Shown: positions 40,266 through 48,351 of the stretch, piece by piece
How positions within the stretch are numbered: position 1 is the stretch's first letter
Layout of the letters: every line of letters starts with the position of its first letter
Assembly (NCBI GenBank): GCA_964652205.1
Contig: CAZZAO010000004.1
Span: 26,596-90,595, forward strand
DNA length: 64,000 nt
Reading direction: 5' to 3'
Source of the DNA: ZC4RG36 sp964652205
GTDB taxonomy: Bacteria > Chloroflexota > Anaerolineae > Aggregatilineales > Phototrophicaceae
Translations under genes and position numbers: made by a program
Notes under the pieces: model-generated
Databases searched by the model: none
What the model was told of the DNA's origin: nothing
Seen by the model: only the letters and a program-made list of their open reading frames with translations

Positions 40266-40355
40266 GGCCTTATTCCCCCGCCCTGCTTAGCGCGATTCCT
40301 CATCGTATCCTCCAGTATAGCCGCCTGACGCCAGACGCAAAACCGAGTTTCACAC

Positions 40356-40383
40356 TCGACCACATTTTTCGACAGGGTATAAT
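40356..40383 (+). promoter_or_regulatory. Promoter of the zinc-ribbon LysM gene
   Basis: Perfect TATAAT (40378-40383), with TCGACC at 40356-40361 and a 16 bp spacer. Confidence 0.5.
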
Positions 40384-40412
40384 ACCGCGTCGGTCACATC
40401 GAGGGTTGACGC

Positions 40413-41765
40413 TTGTCGGAACCGTTTAAGATTTGCCCCATCTGCGGGACGCCCGCCCATCGCAACGCCGCCATTTGCAGCACCTGTGGGGCGACGCTGG
40501 CGAATGTCGAAGTCCACGAAGCCGGTGGCCCGCGCCCGCGCAAAAGTCAGACTTATGACCCGCGCTATGGCGAAACTGACCTGTTCGAGGGCGAGTTACG
40601 GCGCAAGGGGCAGACGTTTTTCCTCGGCATCGTGCTGACCGTCTCGCTGATTGCCTGCGGCGCACTGGTCTTCGTCCTCGGCCCGCGCATTTATGACGCC
40701 GTGCGCGGCCAGTACGGCAGCAGCCCGACGGCGACGCAGACGGCGGTTCCAACGGCTGACCTGAGCAATGTTATCCCGCTCGACACCAATACGCCGCGCC
40801 CGACTCTCAATCTGGCGACGGTGACACCGGCCCCGCCGACCGCGACTCCCTCGCCGACGCAGGGGCCATGCGAGCGTAAGGTTAAACCGGGCGATGATCT
40901 GATTTCGCTGGCAGTGAGCTGCGGCCATCGCAGCCTCGATGTGGTCGATCTGATCGTGACACTGAATGCCCTGAGCGGGCCGGACAGCATTCAGGTCGGC
41001 CAGACGATCAATATTCCGTGGCCGACGCCGACGCTCGATCCCAGTACACTGCCGACTGAAGAAGTCGGCGCGCAGTTGGCCGTTACCCGCACGCCCGACC
41101 CGAACCGCACGGCGTCGGCAGCGGAAGTCGCGCTCGAAAACTCGAACGCCATCGCCACACAAACCCTGCAACCAGGCGTTCAGTATCATCGCGTCACGGC
41201 AGGCGAGAACATCATGCAGATCGCCTTCGAGTACGGCGCGAACATCGAAATCCTGTCGCAGCTTAACCCCGAAATCACCTTCTCGCAGTGTGACTTCGGC
41301 TCGCCATCAGGCGGAGAAAGCTGCATTGTCACCGTCTATCAAGGCCAGATGGTGCGCGTCCCGGCTCCGACGCCGACGCCGACGATCCAGCCGACCTCGA
41401 ACGGCAGCGAAACGCCGACGCCAACACCGACGCCGCAGTTCAACGCGCCCGTGCTGCGCGACCCCGGCAATCTGGCGCTGTTTCGTAAGGGTCAGATCAT
41501 CACCCTGCGCTGGGTGACGACCGGCACGCTCGGTAAAGACGAAATCTACCGTGTTCGCGCCGTGGACACCGCAGCGGGCAAGGTCTACAGCGCCGATACC
41601 AGCGATATTTTCCTGATCGTCCCCGCCGACTGGCAGGCGACCGATGCAAAACGCCATGATTACCAGTGGTCGGTCAGCGTCATCGACAGGGCCAACCCCG
41701 ACACCTCAAAATTCACCACTGAAACCCGAACCTTTAGCTGGGAAGGGCGCGGAGCAACCTCTTGA
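40413..41765 (+). CDS. Zinc-ribbon, membrane-anchored protein with two LysM-like domains
   Basis: A 450-residue protein. The N-terminus is a cytoplasmic zinc ribbon with two CxxC pairs (CPICGTPAHR and CSTCG; residues 8-27). One membrane helix follows (about 68-91). Thr/Pro linkers join two LysM-like domains. The first is flanked by CERKVKPGDDLISLAVSC, the second by YHRVTAGENIMQIAFEYG with a C-x10-C insert (CDFGSPSGGESC). A C-terminal Ig/FN3-like domain ends the protein. TTG at 40413 is read as the start because GAGGG lies 7 bases before it. The last 4 bases overlap the next gene, its paralogue. Likely cell-wall attached; function is unknown. Confidence 0.72.
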   Translation: MSEPFKICPICGTPAHRNAAICSTCGATLANVEVHEAGGPRPRKSQTYDPRYGETDLFEGELRRKGQTFFLGIVLTVSLIACGALVFVLGPRIYDAVRGQYGSSPTATQTAVPTADLSNVIPLDTNTPRPTLNLATVTPAPPTATPSPTQGPCERKVKPGDDLISLAVSCGHRSLDVVDLIVTLNALSGPDSIQVGQTINIPWPTPTLDPSTLPTEEVGAQLAVTRTPDPNRTASAAEVALENSNAIATQTLQPGVQYHRVTAGENIMQIAFEYGANIEILSQLNPEITFSQCDFGSPSGGESCIVTVYQGQMVRVPAPTPTPTIQPTSNGSETPTPTPTPQFNAPVLRDPGNLALFRKGQIITLRWVTTGTLGKDEIYRVRAVDTAAGKVYSADTSDIFLIVPADWQATDAKRHDYQWSVSVIDRANPDTSKFTTETRTFSWEGRGATS

Positions 41766-42865
41766 AACCCTTGAATCACAAGCTGATCCCCTGCGTTCTG
41801 GCGCTGTGCCTGCTCGTCCTCGCCGGGTGCAATTTCTCGCCTGCGCCGCGCGACGCCACGCCGACCGTCGCCGTGCCATCGACCGACACGCCCGCGCCGA
41901 CGCCTGAGCCGACGATTTCGCTGACTCCAAGCCGGACTCTCCCGGCAGTGCCGCAGCTCGTCAGCCCAACGCCGACCGTCACGCCGGGGCCGCCAACCGC
42001 GACGTATACGCCGAGTGAGACGCCCGGCCCCTATCAGCACGTCATGAAGTCGGGCGAAACGCTCGGCTACATCATTCAGTTATATGGCTATACCGACCTG
42101 TCGGTGATTGACCAGATCGTGCGCCTCAATCCAAATGTCCCCGACGCCGACCATCTCCCCGGCGAAGGCGCGACGATTCTAATTCCGCGTCAGACGGCCA
42201 CGCCGACGCCAACCGGCTTCGAGCTGACCGTAGCCGCCGCTGGCGGCATCCCGCCGACCGAGCCGCCGCTGGCGGGCAATGCACAGGTGATGCAGCACAC
42301 CGTTCTCGAAGGTCAGACGATCATCGGCATTGCCGGGGAGTACAGCACGACGCTTGAAGTGCTGCATCACCTGAATCCCGACATCCGTTTCTTCAACTGC
42401 GATTTCAGCAATCCAAGCGGCGGCCCGGACTGCAACGTGTCGCTCTCTGTCGGGCAGACGGTCAATGTGCCTGAGCCGACGCCGACGCCGACACTCTCGC
42501 CGACGCCGTCAGGCAGCGAGACGCCAACGCCGACGCCCACTTTCGTCGCGCCAATTCTGGTGTTCCCGCCGGAAGGCGCGAAAGCGCCGGGACGCTCGAT
42601 TGTGCTTCAGTGGGTCAGCATCGGCGAGCTGCCACCCGATATGTACTACCTGATCGAAGTGCAGGATGTCACGCTCAACAGGGCGTTCGACCTGATGATT
42701 ACGCGCGATACGTCGATCAACCTGCCCGACACGATGGTTCCGACCGACGGCCAGCTCCATGACATGCGCTGGCGCGTGCGCGTCGGCGCGCAGGTTGAGA
42801 GCGGCGCGTTCAACCCGAACAGCGCCGAAGGCGGCTGGCGCACCTTCCAATGGCAAAGCCGGTAA
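41762..42865 (+). CDS. LysM lipoprotein, paralogue of the previous gene
   Basis: A 367-residue lipoprotein with lipobox LLVLAGC near residue 23. A Thr/Pro linker is followed by two LysM domains (HVMKSGETLGYIIQLYG and MQHTVLEGQTIIGIAGEYS). The second carries the same C-x10-C insert as the previous protein (CDFSNPSGGPDC). A C-terminal beta domain is again similar (PPEGAKAPGRSIVLQWVSIG). It starts with TTG at 41762 inside the stop of the previous gene, so the pair is translationally coupled. The two look like a tandem duplication in which one copy gained a zinc ribbon and membrane anchor. Envelope role inferred. Confidence 0.75.
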   Translation: MKPLNHKLIPCVLALCLLVLAGCNFSPAPRDATPTVAVPSTDTPAPTPEPTISLTPSRTLPAVPQLVSPTPTVTPGPPTATYTPSETPGPYQHVMKSGETLGYIIQLYGYTDLSVIDQIVRLNPNVPDADHLPGEGATILIPRQTATPTPTGFELTVAAAGGIPPTEPPLAGNAQVMQHTVLEGQTIIGIAGEYSTTLEVLHHLNPDIRFFNCDFSNPSGGPDCNVSLSVGQTVNVPEPTPTPTLSPTPSGSETPTPTPTFVAPILVFPPEGAKAPGRSIVLQWVSIGELPPDMYYLIEVQDVTLNRAFDLMITRDTSINLPDTMVPTDGQLHDMRWRVRVGAQVESGAFNPNSAEGGWRTFQWQSR

Positions 42866-42881
42866 GGTCAGCTATTCTCTG

Positions 42882-42908
42882 TGCTACAATATTTGTGTCG
42901 ATGTAGCA
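42882..42908 (+). promoter_or_regulatory. VapBC promoter with flanking inverted repeat
   Basis: Extended -10 TGCTACAAT (TACAAT at 42885-42890). TGCTACA (42882-42888) and TGTAGCA (42902-42908) form a 7 bp inverted repeat with 13 bp between arms, covering the -10 box. It is a candidate autoregulatory operator. Confidence 0.55.
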
Positions 42909-42925
42909 AGCCGGATCAGGTTACG

Positions 42926-43210
42926 ATGACTGATACACCCACATTGAATGAGGCGTTGGAAATTGTTGCGAAACTGTCGCCAGAAGATCGTATTCAGCTT
43001 GTGCGGCAGGTTCTAGCTGGCTTTGAGCATACCCTCATCGCCAGATCATCGGCAGAAAAACACTGGGGCAAGCAGCTCAACGAATTGATTGACAGTCTCG
43101 ATACAAGCGACTGGGAAGCGCTCGATATTGACGATCCCGTCGCCTGGGTGAAAGCTTTGCGTGAGGAAGATAATTCTCGGCTTCAATCGTACTGGGACGG
43201 TACAGCTTAA
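42926..43210 (+). CDS. Antitoxin of a VapBC-type pair
   Basis: A 94-residue protein whose N-terminal half (LNEALEIVAKLSPEDRIQLVRQVL) resembles the helical antitoxins paired with PIN toxins. The C-terminal tail is acidic (ALDIDDPVAW), suited to neutralise a toxin. ATG at 42926 gives the sensible MTDTPTLNEAL start; an in-frame ATG at 42881 overlaps the promoter. Its stop overlaps the VapC start by one base (TAATG), typical of toxin-antitoxin pairs. The DNA-binding family is not clear. Confidence 0.72.
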   Translation: MTDTPTLNEALEIVAKLSPEDRIQLVRQVLAGFEHTLIARSSAEKHWGKQLNELIDSLDTSDWEALDIDDPVAWVKALREEDNSRLQSYWDGTA

Positions 43211-43590
43211 TGGCGGCACTTGTCGACAGCACCGTCGTCATCCACCTCTTCCGCAAAAATCCAGATGCCCGCGATTGGATCGACACCCAGCAGGACTATC
43301 TTTTCGTCACACCAATTACATGGCTTGAGGTCATGTTTGGCGCGCCTGGTAAAGCAGGACAGGTCACGAGTAAAGCCATTCTTGGCCGCTTCGATATGCT
43401 CTACCTCACAACAGAGGATATGGACTGGGCCATGAGGCAGATGGAGATGCATCGACTGTCCCAAGGTGTTGGCATCAACGACTGCTTGATTGCCTCAGTC
43501 TGCCATCGGCTGCAAATGCCGATTTATACCCACAACCTGAAGGATATGCTTAAGCTACTCGATTCTTCACTTGTGATTCAGCCTTATTAG
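43210..43590 (+). CDS. vapC: VapC-type PIN-domain toxin
   Basis: A 126-residue PIN-domain ribonuclease. Acidic residues of the Mg site are visible: D6 in LVDSTVVIHLF, E40 in TWLEVMFG and D91 in GINDCLIAS, with N109 and D112 in the last motif THNLKDM. VapC toxins usually cut tRNA or rRNA when freed from the antitoxin. It is directly coupled to the antitoxin. The last 4 bases overlap the end of the convergent mutL gene, so the TA pair sits tightly against it; no remnants of a transposon are seen. Confidence 0.88.
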   Translation: MAALVDSTVVIHLFRKNPDARDWIDTQQDYLFVTPITWLEVMFGAPGKAGQVTSKAILGRFDMLYLTTEDMDWAMRQMEMHRLSQGVGINDCLIASVCHRLQMPIYTHNLKDMLKLLDSSLVIQPY

Positions 43591-45413
43591 CCCGCGCCCA
43601 GCCGACCGAACTCGCGCGCAAGCTGATCGCTGCTCATGTGAATCATCGTCGGGCGGCCATGCGGGCAGGTCAGCGGATTCTGCGTCCGCTCCAACTGGCG
43701 GACGAGCGCCTGCATCTCATCATGGCTCAAAATCTGCCCGGCTTTGACGGCGGCCTGTTTGCACACCCGCAGCACAATCTTGCCCTCAATGGTCGATTGA
43801 CCGGGGACATTGCCCGCCGACAGGTCTTCGATGATCCCGGCGACGACTTCGACCGGGTCATTATCGGCCAGAATCGCCGGAATCGAGCGGACGATGTAGG
43901 TGTTCGGGCCAAATGGCTCCAGCGTGAAGCCGATCATTCGCAGCGCGTCGAGGTTATCTTCGAGCAGGTGCGCCTCGGACGGCGCGACCTGTATCGTCTG
44001 CGCGGCGAGCGTCTGCTGCGTCATCGCCTGCTGACGAGCGAAGTCAGCCATGAACTGCTCGTAGAGAATCCGCTCGTGCGCTGCGTGCTGATCGATCAGG
44101 TATAGGCCGATTGGCCCTTCGGCGACGATGTAGCTCGCGCCGACCTGTCCGACAACCCGCAGCATCGGCAGCGTGCGCGGGCGCTGCCGGGCAATGGCCG
44201 TCACGTCGCCATCATCCTCAAAATCGCCCCCATCCGCCGCCTCAGTCTGTGACGGCTGAAGCGTGACCGCCCCGCCCTGACGCGCATAGCCGCCGGGGCC
44301 ATCGAGCGCCAGACTCATATCGAGCTGGCGATGCGCGCCGCGATTCCATTCCGGTGACGGCTCATCCTCCGGCATCTGATAGCGACCGCCGCGCAGCAGC
44401 GGCGTCTGCGCCTGGTCGATGACGGCGCGGCGCACAGCGCGTTGAATGGCGGAAAAAACCGCATCGGTATTCTGAAAGCGCACTTCAGCTTTGGTCGGAT
44501 GCACGTTGACATCGACCGACTCCGGCGGCAGGTCGATCATCAGCACCGCGACCGGAAAGCGTCCGGTCATCAGCAGCGTGTGGTACGCCTGAATGACGGC
44601 GTAGCTCAGGCGCGTATCCTGAATGTAGCGGCCATTGACGAACAGGGTAATGTGGCCGCGATCTGCCCGGTTGAACGACGGCGATGAGGTATAGCCAGCT
44701 ACACGGATCGGCTGCTCGCTGCCTTCAGGGAACGTCTCGCCATCGACCGCCAGCATATTGCGGAAGTCTTCCAGCCCGACGACGTTCACCAGCACGTCGG
44801 CCAGCTCGCCCGCGCCGCTGGAGCGAAAAATCTCGCGTCCATCCTGCTCTAAGACGAAACGCACGTTCGGATAGGCCATCGCGTAGCGCTGAACCACCTG
44901 TGAGATCAGGCGCTTCTCGGTCGCTTCTGACTTGAGGAATTTGAGCCGCGCAGGCGTATTGAAAAACAGATGCTCGACGGTGATGACTGTGCCAATCGGC
45001 GCGCCAACCGCCTTACGCTGGATGACCCGTCCGCCTTCCATCCGCAGCGCTGTCCCCATCGTCTCAGTCTGATGGCGCGAGGTCAGCGTCGCCTGACTGA
45101 CCGAGGCAATGCTCGACAGCGCTTCACCGCGAAAGCCAAGCGTGCGGATTTGCTGAAGGTCGCTGACCGCTGCCAGCTTGCTGGTGGCGTGACGCGCGAA
45201 CGCCAGCTCGACTTCAGACGTCAGGATGCCGCGCCCGTCGTCGCTGACGCGCATCAACCGCCGACCGTCGCCCATAATATCAACTCGGACGTGGGTCGCG
45301 CCCGCATCAAGCGCGTTCTCGACCATTTCCTTGATCGCCGACGCTGGCCGCTCGACGACTTCGCCCGCCGCGATCTGCGCGACGACCTCTTCGTCCAGAA
45401 TGCGAATCGTCAT
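43587..45413 (-). CDS. mutL: DNA mismatch repair protein MutL
   Basis: A 608-residue MutL. The GHKL ATPase has AAGEVVERPASAIKEMVEN, DDGRGILTSEV, TLGFRGEALSSI and GTVITVEHLFFNTPARLKFL. The C-terminal dimerisation domain carries the endonuclease motif DQHAAHERILYE and a CPHGRP segment. It should therefore nick DNA itself, as in bacteria without MutH. ATG at 45413 gives MTIRILDEEVV; a GTG 9 bases upstream is possible. It is convergent with vapC and divergent from nothing nearby. No MutS is in the window. Confidence 0.95.
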   Translation of the reverse strand: MTIRILDEEVVAQIAAGEVVERPASAIKEMVENALDAGATHVRVDIMGDGRRLMRVSDDGRGILTSEVELAFARHATSKLAAVSDLQQIRTLGFRGEALSSIASVSQATLTSRHQTETMGTALRMEGGRVIQRKAVGAPIGTVITVEHLFFNTPARLKFLKSEATEKRLISQVVQRYAMAYPNVRFVLEQDGREIFRSSGAGELADVLVNVVGLEDFRNMLAVDGETFPEGSEQPIRVAGYTSSPSFNRADRGHITLFVNGRYIQDTRLSYAVIQAYHTLLMTGRFPVAVLMIDLPPESVDVNVHPTKAEVRFQNTDAVFSAIQRAVRRAVIDQAQTPLLRGGRYQMPEDEPSPEWNRGAHRQLDMSLALDGPGGYARQGGAVTLQPSQTEAADGGDFEDDGDVTAIARQRPRTLPMLRVVGQVGASYIVAEGPIGLYLIDQHAAHERILYEQFMADFARQQAMTQQTLAAQTIQVAPSEAHLLEDNLDALRMIGFTLEPFGPNTYIVRSIPAILADNDPVEVVAGIIEDLSAGNVPGQSTIEGKIVLRVCKQAAVKAGQILSHDEMQALVRQLERTQNPLTCPHGRPTMIHMSSDQLAREFGRLGAG

Positions 45414-45486
45414 GCGCTCCACTCCCGCTCATCAGCGCGATGAGCGAACACCTGTGCTGTTATTCTATTATAAGCGGATTTCGGAA

Positions 45487-46935
45487 TCAATCCAGGCTGA
45501 GAGGCAGTTGGTGGTCAATGATATTCGCGCCTGCCAGCGGGATGTTGAAGCCGAAGGTGCTTCCCTGTCCTTCGACGCTTTCGACCCACGCTTTGCCGCC
45601 GTGACGCTCGGCCACGCCGCGGACGATAAACAGGCCGAGGCCGCTGCCCTTGATCCGGTTATGCTCAGGCCGCTTGAGGCGGACGTTGCGCCTGAACAGC
45701 CGCTTTTGATTGGCGGGGCTGATGCCTGGGCCGTCATCCTGCACGCTAAAGACGACGTTGCCGCGATTCAGGCGCAGGCCGATGTCNNNNNNNNNNGCGT
45801 CAGCGTAAATCACTGGCACATCGTCGGCAACAGCCACGACTATCGCCAGATCGATCTTATCAGCGGGCGTCGGGTAAGTGTCATACACGCGCATAACGAT
45901 TTCACGAACATCACACAGATCGCGCTTCATCTCGTAAAAGCCAGTCACGGGATCGAAACGGTCGGCGTCCTGAAAATGCTCAACCTGGGCATTGATGCGT
46001 TCGACCGCGTTGAGAATCTTTTCCGCCTGGGTCGCCGCCAGTGGGTTTTCGGCGTCGGTGAGCTGCGCTTCGAGGATACTGGCATAACCCTTGAGCGCCG
46101 TCAGCGGCTGGCGCAGGTCGTGAGCGATGACGCGCATGAACTCGCTGCGATTCGCCAGCTCCGTAATATCGTGGAGCAGGACAATACGCGCGCTGCTGCC
46201 GGGGACAAAGGATACTTTCGGCGCGAAAACGCGTGTCTCCGACGATTCTGGGTCATTACGCCAGATCGTTTCCTTGCCGTCAACCGCCGCGATGAGCCGG
46301 ACGGAATTCGCCAGCTCAGTCAGCGGCTTGCCCTGCGCGCTGACCGACGTGATGCCGAACAGCGACTCCGCCGCGTGATTGAGGGCGATCAGCTTATCCG
46401 CGTCGTCGATCAGCAGGATTGGATCGCTGTTCTGAAAGACGACGTTCATAGCGGCGTAATCGCCACGCTGTGCCTCGACTGACTGCCAGCGACTGGCGAC
46501 AATCGTCAGGCCATCGACCAGCGCCGCCAGCGCTGAATGATCCTCAGTGGTGAGAGTATAAGGCTGCGCGAACAGCAACCACAGCCCGCCCTGCACGCGC
46601 TGATCGACGAAGATCGGCGCGGCCAGCACCGTCGGGTAGGCCGTCGGTCCCTGATCGAGCAGCGGCGGATTGAGTTCCAGTCCCTCGGACAGCTCAAAAA
46701 CTGAAGCGTGCAGCGCTTGATCCTCGACGTTCCACCCGGACGCCACGCCGACATCGACGCGCGCATCGGGCGAATTGAAGCTCATGAAGGTTCCGCCATC
46801 CGCCCCGGTGGCCGACTGCGCCAGTTCCAGCAGCAGCCGCACGCAGCGCTCGTTGTCCGACGTGACGGCGATAATCCTCAGAATATCCCGAAATGTCCGC
46901 TGTTCATCCTGTGTCGGGGGCGAATCAATGTGCAT
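45487..46935 (-). CDS. GAF-PAS sensor histidine kinase, interrupted by an assembly gap
   Basis: About 482 codons as assembled. A GAF-like domain (about 30-190) leads to a PAS-like region (LLIDDADKLIALNHAAESLFG). The HisKA box is VIAHDLRQPLTAL, and the HATPase domain has DDGPGI and GSGLGLFIVR. The 10-N run at 45787-45796 falls exactly where the N-box (NLLxNAxK) should be, so real sequence is missing there. No membrane helix is seen, so it is a cytoplasmic sensor. ATG at 46935 is the first good start. It is divergent from the REC-MinD gene, with a dyad at 46981-47003 between them. Confidence 0.8.
   Translation of the reverse strand: MHIDSPPTQDEQRTFRDILRIIAVTSDNERCVRLLLELAQSATGADGGTFMSFNSPDARVDVGVASGWNVEDQALHASVFELSEGLELNPPLLDQGPTAYPTVLAAPIFVDQRVQGGLWLLFAQPYTLTTEDHSALAALVDGLTIVASRWQSVEAQRGDYAAMNVVFQNSDPILLIDDADKLIALNHAAESLFGITSVSAQGKPLTELANSVRLIAAVDGKETIWRNDPESSETRVFAPKVSFVPGSSARIVLLHDITELANRSEFMRVIAHDLRQPLTALKGYASILEAQLTDAENPLAATQAEKILNAVERINAQVEHFQDADRFDPVTGFYEMKRDLCDVREIVMRVYDTYPTPADKIDLAIVVAVADDVPVIYADXXXXDIGLRLNRGNVVFSVQDDGPGISPANQKRLFRRNVRLKRPEHNRIKGSGLGLFIVRGVAERHGGKAWVESVEGQGSTFGFNIPLAGANIIDHQLPLSLD
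45787..45796. other. Assembly gap (10 N) inside the histidine kinase
   Basis: Ten N's. The reading frame happens to stay open across it, but the N-box region is missing, so the true gap is likely longer than 10 bases. Confidence 0.95.
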
Positions 46936-46980
46936 GAGCCGTGACCCTGATGAAAAACCGCTGAAAGGTTTGAAACCTAC

Positions 46981-47017
46981 GGCTGTCATTATATATGACA
47001 GCCCGCGTGCGGCGCAA
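46981..47017 (-). promoter_or_regulatory. Kinase promoter overlapped by a perfect 9 bp dyad
   Basis: GGCTGTCAT (46981-46989) and ATGACAGCC (46995-47003) are a perfect inverted repeat with 5 bp between. On the minus strand TATAAT (46993-46988) lies inside it, with TTGCGC at 47017-47012, 18 bp away. Confidence 0.55.
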
Positions 47018-47055
47018 ACCGGCCTGAAAACGGAAAAAGTATTAAGACGGATTTC

Positions 47056-47084
47056 TTGCGGCACAAATTCTTTCATGCTAGACT
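47056..47084 (+). promoter_or_regulatory. Promoter of the REC-MinD gene
   Basis: TTGCGG (47056-47061) and an extended -10 TGCTAGACT (TAGACT at 47079-47084) with a 17 bp spacer, 46 bp before the ATG. Confidence 0.6.
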
Positions 47085-47130
47085 CAGAGTTACAGCATCT
47101 GCACCTCATGCAATCCAACGTGAAGAAACT

Positions 47131-48309
47131 ATGCCTGAAAAGATCCTTGTTGTCGATGACGATATAGATAGCCTTAAGCTGATCGGCCTGATGTTGCAGC
47201 GGCACGGGTACGAAGTCGGCGCTGCAAACACCGGACAGCAGGCGATTGCGAAAGCGATGGCCGAACGCCCGAACCTCATCATCCTCGACGTGATGATGCC
47301 GGACATGAACGGCTACGAGGTCTGTCGCCGCCTGCGCGCCGCGACCGAAACTCAGTCGATCCCCATCATCATGTTCACGGCCAAGACGCTGATCGACGAC
47401 AAGGTAGCCGGTTTCGAGGCCGGGGCTGACGATTATCTGACCAAACCGACCCACCCTGCCGAGCTAGCCTCGCGCGTGCGCGCGATTCTGGCCCGCAGCG
47501 CCGTCACGACCTCGACCAAAACGCTGCCGGAAGCGCCGGCACGCGGCGCAACCATCGGCCTGATCGGCGCGAAGGGCGGCGTCGGCACGACGACGCTGGC
47601 GATCAATATCGGCGCGGCCCTGCTGCTGGCCGGTGAAAGCCCGATTCTGGCCGATTTCGACCTCGGCAGCGGCAGCATGGGGCTGTCGCTCGGCGCGACC
47701 AACAGCGCTGGCATGGCGAGCGTCCTGAGCAAGGCGGCGGCAGAAATTCGCCCGCGCGTGATTGAAGAAGAATTATCGACGCATCAATCCGGCCTGCGGG
47801 CGCTGCTTTCCAGCCCCAGGCCGAGCGAAACGCAGCTCGCCTATCCGATTGAATCAGCGCTGGCGACGATCCGCACGCTGCGCTCGATGGGTCGCCCGAT
47901 CATCGTTGATCTCGGCAGCCACGTCACGGCGCAGATCAGCCAGATTCAGCGCGAGATGGATTTGCTGATCGTGGTCGTCGAGCCGCTCGGCGTCACGCTG
48001 TCGATGGCGCGCGAGCTGGTCCCTGATCTGGAAGCCGCGCGCCCCGGCGCGCACCGCGTTCACTACGTAGTCGTCAATCGCACGCAGTCAGGAATGCAGA
48101 TTCCCTGGCACGAAGTCGAGCAAATTCTGGGACAGGAAATTCGCGCCATCATTTCCTCCGCGCCCGATCTGTCCTTCCAGGCCATGCAGTCGCGCGTGCC
48201 AATGGTGATGTTCCAGCCGACGGCGATTGTCTCGAACCAGATCACCAAACTCGCCGAAGATCTCAACAGTCGGGTTGTGGCGCAGGTCAATGCGGCGGAA
48301 TCGAATTAA
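47131..48309 (+). CDS. Response regulator fused to a MinD/CpaE-like ATPase
   Basis: A 392-residue fusion. The receiver domain (1-120) has KILVVDDD, phosphorylation site D53 in LILDVMMPDMNG and the conserved Lys in YLTKPT. After a short linker comes a MinD/ParA-like ATPase: P-loop IGAKGGVGTTTLA near 148, then ADFDLGSGSMGLSLG, PIIVDLGSHV and NRTQSGMQI. This matches CpaE/TadZ proteins of pilus machinery, which often keep a receiver domain. No other tad genes lie here, so the target may be elsewhere or different. ATG at 47131 is well placed after the promoter. The next gene is a histidine kinase, 42 bp away. Confidence 0.85.
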   Translation: MPEKILVVDDDIDSLKLIGLMLQRHGYEVGAANTGQQAIAKAMAERPNLIILDVMMPDMNGYEVCRRLRAATETQSIPIIMFTAKTLIDDKVAGFEAGADDYLTKPTHPAELASRVRAILARSAVTTSTKTLPEAPARGATIGLIGAKGGVGTTTLAINIGAALLLAGESPILADFDLGSGSMGLSLGATNSAGMASVLSKAAAEIRPRVIEEELSTHQSGLRALLSSPRPSETQLAYPIESALATIRTLRSMGRPIIVDLGSHVTAQISQIQREMDLLIVVVEPLGVTLSMARELVPDLEAARPGAHRVHYVVVNRTQSGMQIPWHEVEQILGQEIRAIISSAPDLSFQAMQSRVPMVMFQPTAIVSNQITKLAEDLNSRVVAQVNAAESN

Positions 48310-48351
48310 GGCCGCTCTGGCGCGCACCCGGCGCAGGGTGGAGACAAGCGT

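Noticed and set aside
41368..42540. CCGACGCCGACG repeats resembling a tandem or CRISPR-like repeat
   Set aside because: They encode Thr-Pro linkers of LysM proteins; no spacers or cas genes.
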